Assembly (NCBI GenBank): GCA_020057065.1
Contig: JAGVGM010000236.1
Location: forward strand, 1 to 56,147
Length of the DNA stretch: 56,147 bases
Direction: 5' to 3'
Origin: Thermodesulfovibrionia bacterium
GTDB lineage: Bacteria; Nitrospirota; Thermodesulfovibrionia; UBA6902
Each line of letters begins with the position of its first letter. Within the stretch, counting starts at the first letter, position 1. The notes under the pieces were generated by a model, which saw nothing but the letters and a program-made list of their open reading frames with translations, had not been told where the DNA came from and did no database searches. The translations under genes were made by a program, and so were the position numbers. This document shows positions 7,070-15,017 of this stretch, one piece after another.

Positions 7070-8377
7070 ATGAAACGAATTGATCCGAAACTATTTTCTG
7101 GCCCACGGTCATATTTTACAGCCTTCGACCCCCGGATTGTTGAGCGGGCCACTGACTTGGCTACATTCAGAAAAGAAGTTGAACGAAAGCTGAAGATACT
7201 ACTTTTAATAAAATCCACGATAACATGCGGGGCTTCCCATTTGACAACCGCTTTTACCTATTCCATTTTCAGAGATAATCCGTACCTGCTAAATGAAGGT
7301 CACATCATTCCTGCTTTAAGCAATGACAAGAAAAATATTGATGAACTCTTTCAAAGTAAGAAAATAAAAAATAGAAAAGAAATAGTAGAGTTTTATCAAG
7401 AAAACATAAAATACACGGTCAATTGGGAGATCTCTGATAATTCCTCTTGGTTTCGAGATAGGTTTATCGATGAATTTGAAAATAGCGACTCGTTAATGCG
7501 AAAGCACCTTTCTTCTCTTAAGAGTAAACAGCTTGAGGCCGCCATAAAATCAATAAGAAGGAAAAAGACATTAAACAGAACTCAAATTGACAGCATTGCA
7601 GGGCAGCTACCTGAAAGTGAAAGAAATGTTTTATTGGCATTTCGTGAATTGGTATATCATATTTCGGGGGCAAGAGTCGTGAACTGTGAAAGCTCATTGC
7701 CCCAAGAGAACTACATAGATTTTGATTTAGCAGACCTCGAACACAAAAGGACTCGCTTATCTGAGGATCAAATCCTCTGGAAGCTATTTATTGAATTGGC
7801 ATTTGAATCCTTCCAGAATCGAAATATCCCAATCGAGTTGCTTGATATGCTTTCTTTTCGTGACATACTTACGATAAGGCAACCTATATTGGAATCATCG
7901 TTTCAGCAAAAATATGATGAATTGGTCAGCTCCGTTATTCAAGGCGTCAAATCAAATACCAAAACCATGCTTTTGAATGCAAATGAGTTGCATAAGATAA
8001 GTAGCCACTTGGAACAAACCTTTAAGTCTGTCTTCGATGATGAAATGCCAAAGTTTTTAAAAAAACGCGCAACTGCGCAGGCAAAGAAATTGGGAGGAGT
8101 GACATCATCCGTCGCTTTAGGGGCAATTGGCTTCATACCTGTTTTAAGTGCCATCGCCGGGGCAAGCAGCATCATCAAAGATACCCCGGCACTTCTCGTC
8201 AATGTGGGGCAAATGTATTCTTCTGCAAAGTCGCTTGTTAAATATGAAGAATACTTTCTTAACAAAGAAAGAATTCTCAAGAAGCAAATTGAAAATATCA
8301 ACATCTCAGAAAAATCAGAACTACTTGGCATGGTGGATATGTTTTCGGCCTTAATCTCTCATCGCACAAGAATATGA
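7070..8377 (+). CDS. Uncharacterised 435-residue protein with one hydrophobic hairpin
   Basis: I do not recognise this protein. It is largely helical and charged. Residues 1-90 contain LFSGPRSYFTAFDPRIVERA and a moderately hydrophobic stretch, residues 150-290 are lysine- and glutamate-rich, and residues 342-385 form a Gly/Ala-rich hydrophobic segment (GVTSSVALGAIGFIPVLSAI, then AGASSII) long enough for a membrane hairpin. The last 50 residues are again charged. Base composition is AT-richer than the mutL block, suggesting acquisition. No Shine-Dalgarno precedes the ATG. It stands alone beside defence-gene debris, so a defence or toxin role is possible, but nothing in the sequence shows it. 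Confidence 0.7.
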   Translation: MKRIDPKLFSGPRSYFTAFDPRIVERATDLATFRKEVERKLKILLLIKSTITCGASHLTTAFTYSIFRDNPYLLNEGHIIPALSNDKKNIDELFQSKKIKNRKEIVEFYQENIKYTVNWEISDNSSWFRDRFIDEFENSDSLMRKHLSSLKSKQLEAAIKSIRRKKTLNRTQIDSIAGQLPESERNVLLAFRELVYHISGARVVNCESSLPQENYIDFDLADLEHKRTRLSEDQILWKLFIELAFESFQNRNIPIELLDMLSFRDILTIRQPILESSFQQKYDELVSSVIQGVKSNTKTMLLNANELHKISSHLEQTFKSVFDDEMPKFLKKRATAQAKKLGGVTSSVALGAIGFIPVLSAIAGASSIIKDTPALLVNVGQMYSSAKSLVKYEEYFLNKERILKKQIENINISEKSELLGMVDMFSALISHRTRI

Positions 8378-8535
8378 CATATTTAAACACGGAAATAAAA
8401 GGGGATGGAGCACTTGACATAGTGCAAAGATGACCGACCCTAACCTGTCGTTCCAGTGGCCAAGCCGCTGAACTCAGCGTAATTAACTTCAACTTGTAAT
8501 CCCCAGCTTGCACAGTCCATCATCTTATTAAGAAT

Positions 8536-8573
8536 CAGGTATTCTCAATAAATTATTAAAACGAGAATACCTG
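8536..8573. repeat. Perfect 11-bp inverted repeat
   Basis: CAGGTATTCTC (8536-8546) and GAGAATACCTG (8563-8573) flank a 16-nt AT-rich loop. No U-run follows, so a terminator is less likely than a protein-binding or element-end palindrome. The remainder of 8378-8702 shows nothing else I can support. Confidence 0.5.
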
Positions 8574-8702
8574 GCACTTTCCAGAATATATCAATGTTTT
8601 CCTCTTTTTCCCGGAAAGGGATCTCACCTGTAAAATAAAGACATGCTATAGTATTAACAGGCAGGAGAAACTCGTTTATAATGAAATTGTGGGGATCGAA
8701 TT

Positions 8703-9051
8703 TTGAGGGATTCGTCAAAAATCATAGGTCAGGACAAATTACTCGAGAAAGAAGTGTATCTGCGTCTTAAAAAATCTATCCCCTTTATCGTGACCGGTCA
8801 GCGAGGCATCGGCAAGAGTGAAATAATCAGATGGTCTTATGCTCATTATTTATCAGACAAGGTCTTCTTCAGGTGCGCTGTCATACGGTGACATCCTGAA
8901 ACTTATTGCTGAGGCTCAGGGTATCGAGGAATACAAGAAGATGAAGAACACGGATTTAGAGCGTGAGGTTATCAAATCAAAAAAGATCGCGCTCTTTATT
9001 GACGACATAGAACGCGCGACACCGAAACTTATATACATTCAGGCACATTAA
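8703..9051 (+). pseudogene. P-loop ATPase, frameshifted and truncated
   Basis: Two overlapping frames together make the start of an AAA-type ATPase. The first (from a TTG at 8703) carries a Walker A GQRGIGKSE at residues 32-40. The second carries SYGDILKLIAEAQGIEEY and a Walker B KKIALFIDDIE. The switch from frame 3 to frame 1 falls near 8860-8880. The protein then ends at 9051, where the oppositely oriented XRE gene begins to overlap, and the sensor and C-terminal parts are missing. It is a decayed gene, probably of defence or mobile origin. Confidence 0.6.
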
Positions 9052-9512
9052 TTAGTTGCCGCTGCCAATATCTTTTTTCGGTCCAATGAACGGTCTAAAG
9101 CAACCTTTGTCTCTACGTGGGCTCCAAATACTCTGATTATTTTTTGAGCCTTATCTAACGAGACCCCATGATATTCATTACGCTCGTCCCGGGATATTTG
9201 AGCTTCTGTAACGTCTAAACATTTTGCCAGGTCTTTTTGCGTCAAGCCACTAGCGATTCTTAGGGCTATTAAAAGGCGACCCACTTCATCAAGACTTGAG
9301 ATAGCGCCAAAATCCTTCCTTTTGACCCTTTCATACCACTCAACTTCTTCGACTAGTTGCTGATGAAAGGAAAGCATTGGTTCCAGCGCTCTCTTGATTT
9401 CTGTAGATGACAACTTAAGTTCTTCAAGAGATTTCTTTTGTTTCTGAATAACTGTCTTGTCTTGTTTCAAACGGCGAACTGCCTCTCTATATTCCTTTTC
9501 GTTTCTAATCAT
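9048..9512 (-). CDS. XRE-family helix-turn-helix protein (probable antitoxin)
   Basis: A 154-residue protein. An N-terminal coiled-coil-like half (residues 1-75, rich in Lys and Glu) is followed by an XRE helix-turn-helix: LLIALRIASGLTQKDLAKCL and DVTEAQISRDE at about 80-112. The motif SGLTQKDLAK with QISR is textbook. It lies 18 bp downstream of a nucleotidyltransferase-like gene on the same strand, with its start close to that gene's stop. This two-gene layout resembles toxin-antitoxin modules whose second gene is an HTH antitoxin and autorepressor. The ATG at 9512 has AAGGAG upstream. Confidence 0.75.
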   Translation of the reverse strand: MIRNEKEYREAVRRLKQDKTVIQKQKKSLEELKLSSTEIKRALEPMLSFHQQLVEEVEWYERVKRKDFGAISSLDEVGRLLIALRIASGLTQKDLAKCLDVTEAQISRDERNEYHGVSLDKAQKIIRVFGAHVETKVALDRSLDRKKILAAATN

Positions 9513-9530
9513 ATAAATCTCCTTAGATGT

Positions 9531-10076
9531 TTATTTTTTTATTGTTATAATTCCTTTTTGCCGGTACTCTCGCCTTGACTGTCGGAATGCCGATGGGAAC
9601 ATTAATTGATGGCCAAATTTATCTGTTATGCCTGACTCTTGATTGTAGTGAGGATAAAGCTCGATTCTGTAAACATGCCACATTGGAAGTTGCTTCTTAC
9701 CGGAATCCGGATCAAACCGTCTGCTCTTAGAATCCCACGTCCATATCTTATGAGGGTCTAGTAAATTTAATTCCCTTTGTAACCGGCCAGATGCTAAATC
9801 AAGAAGGTCGCATTCAAAATAGCCATCTATATCGTTCGGGTGATCCTTGTCCTCGACAAATGACCCATCAATGAATATATTTTCAATCCCAACTTCCCAA
9901 AGCTGGTTAACTAATGTCTTCAGATTATCAACCAAGTAGAGTCTCCATGCTAAATCCCAACCTGGAGATTTATGAAGAGGGCCTTTTACCAAGAGCGACT
10001 TATGTAATTCCTCAAGAGTTAATTCGTAATCCCCCGGAGGCAATAAACCGTACTTATCGAATGATTTAGGTATCAT
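9531..10076 (-). CDS. Nucleotidyltransferase-like protein (DUF6932-type), probable toxin partner
   Basis: A 181-residue protein. IFIDGSFVEDKDHPNDIDGY near residues 67-86 has the G-S-F...D-I-D pattern of a minimal nucleotidyltransferase active site, with a third acidic residue expected in the WHVYRIELYP strand around 134-143. The N-terminal PPGDYELTLEEL segment is typical of DUF6932 proteins, which are usually found next to XRE genes as here. Together the pair is plausibly a toxin-antitoxin or defence module. Substrate and toxicity are not known from sequence. The ATG at 10076 follows a short inverted repeat that may be the operator. Confidence 0.6.
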   Translation of the reverse strand: MIPKSFDKYGLLPPGDYELTLEELHKSLLVKGPLHKSPGWDLAWRLYLVDNLKTLVNQLWEVGIENIFIDGSFVEDKDHPNDIDGYFECDLLDLASGRLQRELNLLDPHKIWTWDSKSRRFDPDSGKKQLPMWHVYRIELYPHYNQESGITDKFGHQLMFPSAFRQSRREYRQKGIITIKK

Positions 10077-10087
10077 TAATATTTACC

Positions 10088-10103
10088 TTAACATATTAGT
10101 TAA
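10088..10103 (-). promoter_or_regulatory. Candidate operator upstream of the XRE/nucleotidyltransferase pair
   Basis: TTAAC (10088-10092) and GTTAA (10099-10103) form a short inverted repeat 12 bp upstream of the start at 10076. On the minus strand a weak TTGTAG (10127-10122) with TTAACT 18 bp later could be the promoter, placing the palindrome over the -10 region. Support is modest. Confidence 0.3.
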
Positions 10104-10352
10104 CCTTTACAATTAAGTTTACTACAAGGTTTCTAATTTAACAAGTACAAAAAGATATATAGTAACCTGCCAGAATAAAACAGACAGGGCGTCCCCTGGA
10201 GGGGTGAAGGGGTGATGTGGTTTAATCTCTGACCTGCAGGGCGCTGTCATAGCCTTTGAATTAATTTCAAGGATTTTTCTAGAACATTTTTTCCTGCTAA
10301 AAGCATCCCACAAGTAACAAAAAGAAATGTCATAAAATATTTCAAATGAGAA

Positions 10353-10519
10353 TTATTCCCACTCAATGGTGCTTGGCGGTTTTGAGCTTATATCGAACAC
10401 TACCCTGTTGATACCTTTTACCTCGTTGATTATCCTGTTGGAGATAATGCCGAGAACATCGTATGGGAGCCTGGCCCAGTCAGCGGTCATTCCGTCGACG
10501 CTTTTCACGGCCCTGACAG
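10353..10519 (-). pseudogene. guaA: Second copy of the guaA 3' end (island junction, att-like)
   Basis: These 167 bp align without gaps to 12544-12710, the last 55 codons and stop of guaA, with 10 differences. All ten are synonymous, including TAA versus TAG stops. The fragment encodes the normal C-terminus ending [11 protein letters not shown] and then breaks off abruptly at 10519. A weaker match continues about 30 bp past the stop codon at both copies. Purifying selection on the copy implies that it was until recently the end of a working guaA. With the AbiE operon between the copies, this looks like the far junction of an island that integrated at the guaA 3' end. Confidence 0.85.
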
Positions 10520-10535
10520 TCCGTAGGGTCAGACC

Positions 10536-10566
10536 TACACATTTTACTGATCCTGTAAATTGTGTA
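10536..10566. repeat. Hairpin at the island edge
   Basis: TACACATTTTAC (10536-10547) and GTAAATTGTGTA (10555-10566) pair with one mismatch around a 7-nt loop, with further pairing of the flanking GACC and GGTC-like bases. It begins 17 bp beyond the break of the guaA copy, so it may be the end of the inserted element. Confidence 0.4.
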
Positions 10567-10604
10567 GACCCAGTAGAGCTGTCGCCCTTAACAAAATTTT
10601 TTTA

Positions 10605-10634
10605 TTGACCCATTGTCTCAAAATGTTATATTAT
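10605..10634 (+). promoter_or_regulatory. Promoter of the abiE operon
   Basis: TTGACC (10605-10610) is followed after 16 bp by TATATT (10627-10632) or after 18 bp by TATTAT (10629-10634). The abiEi ATG is at 10653, so the leader would be about 12 nt. AbiEi proteins are known to repress their own promoter by binding inverted repeats; no clear repeat is seen here. Confidence 0.55.
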
Positions 10635-10652
10635 GTAAGCCATAGGTAGGCT

Positions 10653-11468
10653 ATGAGAGTGACAAACGGCATGCAAAATATAACAAGAAGCCCTTTGGGC
10701 AGAACTGAGGCGCGATTCCTGGCCAAGATAGGCATTCGTCCGACTTTCAGCATTGCTGATGCACGTCGCGTCCTCGGCCACAAGGAAAGCGATCCGACCA
10801 GACAATTCCTTGAACGTCTACAGCGAAAGGGCTGGATCAGACGCATCAGGCGTGGAAGATTCGCCGTAATTCCGCTTTCATCAGGAGAAAGCCGGACTCC
10901 TCAACTGCATGAGTTCATTGTAGCTATGGAACTGGTATCACCTGCGGCTATTGCGTACTGGTCTGCGCTTAATCATCACGGCATGACTGAACAGCTTCCC
11001 AGAACCGTGTTTGTAGCCACCGACCATCCTGTGCGCCGGCATCCCGGAGAGGTGCTCGGCACAAATTACAAGATTATCTCTTTGAAGCCCGGAAAGTTTT
11101 TCGGCGTAGTCAAAGATTGGATAGATGAAATGCCATTTATGGTTACTGATAGGGAGAAAACAATCATAGATGGACTGGACCTTCCGCAATATGTTGGAGG
11201 AGTGGATGAAATCGCTAAAGCGCTTTTATCTTTTTGGACGCAGCTCGATGAATCCAAACTGCGAAAATACACGGTCAAGATTGGAAACAGCGCGGTTGCC
11301 AAGCGTCTTGGGTTTCTGATGCAAACGCTTGGATTAGGGGATGTCGAAAAACTCCGAAAGATAGTTACTCTTGCGCCGGGCTTCTCTTCACTTGATCCTG
11401 CACTACCGTGTCACGGAAAATTCAATCGCCGTTGGGGCCTCTTGGTTAATACGGAGATAAAGGTATGA
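10653..11468 (+). CDS. abiEi: AbiEi antitoxin / transcriptional regulator
   Basis: A 271-residue member of the AbiEi family, the antitoxin of type IV AbiE systems. The N-terminal winged helix-turn-helix lies at about residues 25-75 (FSIADARRVLGH, then FLERLQRKGWIRRIRRGRFA). It is followed by the family's C-terminal domain with SPAAIAYWSALNHHGMTEQ and VTDREKTIIDGLD. In characterised AbiE systems this protein represses the operon and neutralises the toxin without a stable complex. It ends with a 4-bp overlap (ATGA) into abiEii, so the two are translationally coupled. An alternative ATG at 10671 would remove six residues. Confidence 0.9.
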   Translation: MRVTNGMQNITRSPLGRTEARFLAKIGIRPTFSIADARRVLGHKESDPTRQFLERLQRKGWIRRIRRGRFAVIPLSSGESRTPQLHEFIVAMELVSPAAIAYWSALNHHGMTEQLPRTVFVATDHPVRRHPGEVLGTNYKIISLKPGKFFGVVKDWIDEMPFMVTDREKTIIDGLDLPQYVGGVDEIAKALLSFWTQLDESKLRKYTVKIGNSAVAKRLGFLMQTLGLGDVEKLRKIVTLAPGFSSLDPALPCHGKFNRRWGLLVNTEIKV

Positions 11469-12298
11469 TCACAACTGCAGAACTGCATCGTTTGTCTGAA
11501 GAAGAAGGACTCCGTTTTGATCAGATAGAGAAGGATTATGTTATCCTGTGGCTCCTGTCCGGACTGGTGCATTCAGGAATGACAAAGCATGGATGGGTCT
11601 TTAAGGGCGGGACTTGTCTTAGACACTGTTATTACAAAGGATACAGGTTTTCTGAAGATATTGATTTCAGTTGCAAACCCGGAGGCGATAATCTTAGTAC
11701 ATCATTGCAATTGTTGCAAAAAGCCGCAGACCGTGTACAAAGCGAATCAGGTATTAGGCTGACTGTAAGAGAGGCTGCAACTATCCCCGGAGACTTTCAG
11801 ATAGAGATTCCTGTCGAGTACAGCCGGGGCGGATCTCGCAGGCGGGGACTGCCACAGGTCAAAGTACATTTAACTTTCGACGAGCCCATTCTTGAAAAGC
11901 CGGTTAACTGTTCTATCAAGCATCGATATTCTGATCTCTCTCATTTCAAGGTATACTCATATTCGAAGAAAGAAATTGTTGCGGAGAAGCTGCGCTCTCT
12001 TCTTCAACAGCAGAAAAAATGGCCTCGTCCAAGAGATTTATACGATCTTTGGTATATGTTGTGCCACTCCGGTGAACACTTTACATGGAAAGAATTACAA
12101 CCACTGTTTCAGGAGAAATGCCGTGTCAGGGAAATCAAACCCGATACAGCCGGACTGACATCCTCTAACCTCAAGGAATGGAATATAAATGCCTGGCAGG
12201 ACCGTCTTGGGCCTATGCTGAATGATCTTCCGGATTTTGATCTTGCATGGAAGGAATGGACAGCGACGTTTCACAAAATTACGGGAAAAAAGAGATGA
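11465..12298 (+). CDS. abiEii: AbiEii nucleotidyltransferase toxin
   Basis: A 277-residue AbiEii-type nucleotidyltransferase. FKGGTCLRH (46-54) is motif I and RFSEDIDFS (61-69) supplies the D65/D67 metal ligands. VAEKLRSLLQQQ provides the conserved lysine, and PRPRDLYDLWYML carries the final R/D motif. Homologues block growth by adding nucleotides to target RNA (CTP onto tRNA acceptor stems in the MenT relatives) and give abortive phage resistance. All catalytic residues are intact, so the system looks functional. Its location between two guaA ends marks it as island cargo. No integrase is encoded beside it. Confidence 0.93.
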   Translation: MITTAELHRLSEEEGLRFDQIEKDYVILWLLSGLVHSGMTKHGWVFKGGTCLRHCYYKGYRFSEDIDFSCKPGGDNLSTSLQLLQKAADRVQSESGIRLTVREAATIPGDFQIEIPVEYSRGGSRRRGLPQVKVHLTFDEPILEKPVNCSIKHRYSDLSHFKVYSYSKKEIVAEKLRSLLQQQKKWPRPRDLYDLWYMLCHSGEHFTWKELQPLFQEKCRVREIKPDTAGLTSSNLKEWNINAWQDRLGPMLNDLPDFDLAWKEWTATFHKITGKKR

Positions 12299-12543
12299 TA
12301 ATCCCTTACGTTATAGACAACCAAACTCATAAACTGGCTGACATCCTGAACGCTATTCTGAAAAATCATCAGGGATAGTCAAAGGACGTTGTCACAGCGT
12401 CTTTCAATATTCAGGGATACAGACTTATAACAGACAACTCATAAATTTTCATGTTGCATCAGCAACATTACCCTCTATCATAACCTTTGCATAAATTTCC
12501 AGGCTCTTTTTTATTACACTTTTTCTTGCAAAAAATATCCTAC

Positions 12544-12710
12544 CTACTCCCACTCTATAGTACTTGGCGGTTTTGAGCTTATGTCGAACACGACCCTGTT
12601 GATACCTTTTACCTCGTTGATTATCCTGTTGGAGATTATGCCGAGAACATCGTATGGGAGCCTGGCCCAGTCAGCGGTCATTCCGTCAACGCTCTTCACG
12701 GCCCTGACAG
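12544..12710. repeat. Direct repeat partner of 10353-10519 (guaA 3' end)
   Basis: This is the guaA-proximal copy of the 167-bp duplication; identity is about 94% with only synonymous changes. The interval between the copies, 10520-12543, holds the AbiE operon and about 245 bp after it (12299-12543) in which I see no gene. Confidence 0.85.
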
Positions 12711-14127
12711 CGATAACATTTTCATATGTCCTCTCATCACCCATAACGCCTACCGTTTTAATCGGCAGAAGAACAGCAAAGGCCTGCCAGATCTCATTAT
12801 AAAGCCCCGCATTCTTTATCTCCTCAAGGACAATGGCGTCTGCCTTGCGCAAAATATCAGCCCTCTGTTGTGTTACTTCATCAATGATCCTGATTGCAAG
12901 TCCAGGCCCCGGGAACGGATGGCGGCTGATGATCTCATCCGGCATTCCAAGCTCTCTGCCCAGAACCCTCACTTCATCCTTGAAAAGTTCCCTCAGCGGC
13001 TCCACAAGCTTAAGCTTCATATCTTTCAAAAGCCCTCCGACATTATGATGACTTTTTATGATAGCTGACGGTCCTTTAAAAGATGTGCTCTCTATGACAT
13101 CGGGATATAATGTGCCCTGCGCAAGATACTCAGCGCCCTTGATCTTTTTTGCCTCTTCCTGAAATATATGTATAAATTCATTTCCGATGATCTTTCTTTT
13201 CTTTTCAGGATCAGTTACGCCCTTTAACTTTTTCAGGAATCTTTTTGAGGCATCGACGCAGATCATATTCATGCGAAAATGTTTTTTCAGCATGTTCTCA
13301 ACCTTCAGGGCTTCGCCTTCTCTCAGCACGCCGTTATCCACAAAAATGCAGGTAAGCTGTTTCCCGATCGCCCTGTTGATCAACACCGCCGTAACAGCGG
13401 AATCTACCCCGCCGCTTATTGCGCACACAACCCTGTATTTCCCGACTTTTTCCTTAATATCTTTTGTCGTTGTTTCGATGAAAGACTGCATGGTCCATTT
13501 TGGTTTGCATTTGCAAACGTTGAAGACAAAATTCCTTAAAATCTTTGTGCCATTTTCTGTGTGTGCAACTTCAGGGTGAAATTGCAGGGCGTAGAACTTC
13601 CTGCTTTTGTCCGCCATTGCGGCAACAGGCGAGTTGTTTGTGTGAGCGATGGGAGTGAATCCTTTGGGCTGTTTCACGATCTTGTCGCCATGGGACATCC
13701 AGACAACAGTGACGAGTTTTTCTTCTTCTGACCGCTGACCGCTGACCGCTGACCGCTTTTTTATTCCTTTCAATATATCCGAATCATCATCAATTCTCAA
13801 CTCGGCGCGGCCGTATTCCCTCTTTGCGGATTTTGCTACCTTTCCACCGAGCATATGAGACATAAGCTGCATCCCGTAGCATATTCCAAGAATCGGAATG
13901 CCGAGATTGAAAATCTCTTTATCGGGAAGCGGCGCGCTCTTGTCATAAACGCTTGAGGGACCTCCTGAGAGGATTATCCCTTTGGGAGCGAATTCCTTTA
14001 TCCTGTCAATAGAAACATTATATGGCAATATCTCCGAATAGACCTTCTGCTCCCTCACCCTTCTGGCAATAAGCTGGGTGTACTGCGAACCGAAATCGAG
14101 TACGAGTATTTTTTCAGTGAAATTCAT
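12544..14127 (-). CDS. guaA: GMP synthase (glutamine-hydrolysing)
   Basis: A 527-residue enzyme that converts XMP to GMP. The class I glutamine amidotransferase domain has GICYGMQ (nucleophile C83) and [12 protein letters not shown] (H184, E186). The ATP pyrophosphatase domain has ISGGVDSAV (237-245), and the C-terminal dimer domain ends [10 protein letters not shown]. Compared with the family there is an extra segment of about 14 residues at 124-137 ([14 protein letters not shown]) just before VVWMSHGDK. It is encoded by a tandem TGACCGC array. The start is supported by AAGGAAGG. The 3' 167 bp also occur at 10353-10519, so the distal part may have been supplied by an incoming island. Confidence 0.97.
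   Translation of the reverse strand: MNFTEKILVLDFGSQYTQLIARRVREQKVYSEILPYNVSIDRIKEFAPKGIILSGGPSSVYDKSAPLPDKEIFNLGIPILGICYGMQLMSHMLGGKVAKSAKREYGRAELRIDDDSDILKGIKKRSAVSGQRSEEEKLVTVVWMSHGDKIVKQPKGFTPIAHTNNSPVAAMADKSRKFYALQFHPEVAHTENGTKILRNFVFNVCKCKPKWTMQSFIETTTKDIKEKVGKYRVVCAISGGVDSAVTAVLINRAIGKQLTCIFVDNGVLREGEALKVENMLKKHFRMNMICVDASKRFLKKLKGVTDPEKKRKIIGNEFIHIFQEEAKKIKGAEYLAQGTLYPDVIESTSFKGPSAIIKSHHNVGGLLKDMKLKLVEPLRELFKDEVRVLGRELGMPDEIISRHPFPGPGLAIRIIDEVTQQRADILRKADAIVLEEIKNAGLYNEIWQAFAVLLPIKTVGVMGDERTYENVIAVRAVKSVDGMTADWARLPYDVLGIISNRIINEVKGINRVVFDISSKPPSTIEWE
13729..13756. repeat. Tandem heptamer array inside guaA
   Basis: Four perfect copies of TGACCGC run from 13729 to 13756. Read on the coding strand they give the Arg/Ser/Ala/Val/Gly insert in GuaA. 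The sequence belongs to the same degenerate 7-mer class as arrays at 26072, 30163 and 41531. Confidence 0.9.
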
Positions 14128-14187
14128 ATGATAACCTTCCTTATTGAATGAATTAAGTTCTTAGTATACTAAGTTTGAAATAACATT

Positions 14188-14694
14188 TCATACATTCGTA
14201 AGATTTGAAAATATGACAATATCTTCGGCATGCAATGCTGCGGGGATCAATTGTCCGGTAATGGTCATTATTTTATCTATCTTTTCAGCCGTCTTATATG
14301 CATGATATTGGGCTTTCTTATTTATGTGTGCTATTGCATGAGCTATGACAGAGGCAAGCTCATCCTCATTCGCAAGCATATCCAGCATACCGGTGCTTAC
14401 ATATAGATACCCATGGAATGGATGCAACAGGCAGGGGATCGTTGATGATCCTCGTGCGAGGTTGGTTTCGGTATTACCGGCTGCCGATAAAATCCTTCCG
14501 GTAATCCCTGATACCTTTTCGGCAAGATCATCATCTTTTAATATTACAAATGAGGCTGTACCATAGACATCGAACAGATTGCCTATTCTGCGTTCCTCTT
14601 CAATATCAGTGATATCCGCACTTCTTAACCCGGAAGGACATGAGATATCAGTGATCATAAAAATAACAGAAAATATGATAAATAATCTTTTCAT
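14188..14694 (-). CDS. Degenerate M48-like metalloprotease, secreted or lipoprotein
   Basis: A 168-residue protein with an N-terminal signal (RLFIIFSVIFMITDISC), possibly a lipobox at C19. IGNLFDVYGTASFVILKD and GYLYVSTGMLDMLANEDELA lead into ASVIAHAIAHINKK, which aligns with the zinc-binding ASVIAHEIAHVNxxH of M48 peptidases. The catalytic glutamate is replaced by alanine (HAIAH, residues 119-123; a GCA codon where GAA is expected). The protein then ends early, without the third zinc ligand region. It is either an inactive homologue or a decaying gene. It lies upstream of guaA on the same strand with 60 bp between. Confidence 0.6.
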   Translation of the reverse strand: MKRLFIIFSVIFMITDISCPSGLRSADITDIEEERRIGNLFDVYGTASFVILKDDDLAEKVSGITGRILSAAGNTETNLARGSSTIPCLLHPFHGYLYVSTGMLDMLANEDELASVIAHAIAHINKKAQYHAYKTAEKIDKIMTITGQLIPAALHAEDIVIFSNLTNV

Positions 14695-14790
14695 GGCGTT
14701 CTAATGCATAAACTATGCCTGTATTTACGAAATTAATTTTGATGATTAAAAGCAAATAGATATATGCATATGATCATATTTTGTTGGTGA

Positions 14791-14910
14791 TAAAGGGTTG
14801 AGACAAATTTTCATGAAGGGCTTTCTTTAAATGGGAGAACGTGTTGAAAGATTGTAATTATTTGAGGTATGCAAAATTGTCCACAATCATCAAAATGTCC
14901 CAACCCTTTA
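14791..14910. repeat. MITE-like element with long terminal inverted repeats
   Basis: TAAAGGGTTGAGACA at the left end and TGTCCCAACCCTTTA at the right end pair with one mismatch, and pairing resumes inwards (TTTTCATGA with TCATCAAAA). The 120-bp unit carries no gene. The rest of the 14695-15011 gap shows nothing notable. Confidence 0.45.
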
Positions 14911-15017
14911 ATCTTTAATTTCATAACCCTGATGGATACCGGGATATATTTGAGTTTGTGACACTCATTAAGAAAGAAATGGCAATTATAACCCCGCACT
15001 GATAAAATATTGTGCAA

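Noticed and set aside
10366-10608. 80-residue plus-strand ORF
   Set aside because: It is antisense to the duplicated guaA end; the equivalent antisense ORF also appears at 12581-12802.
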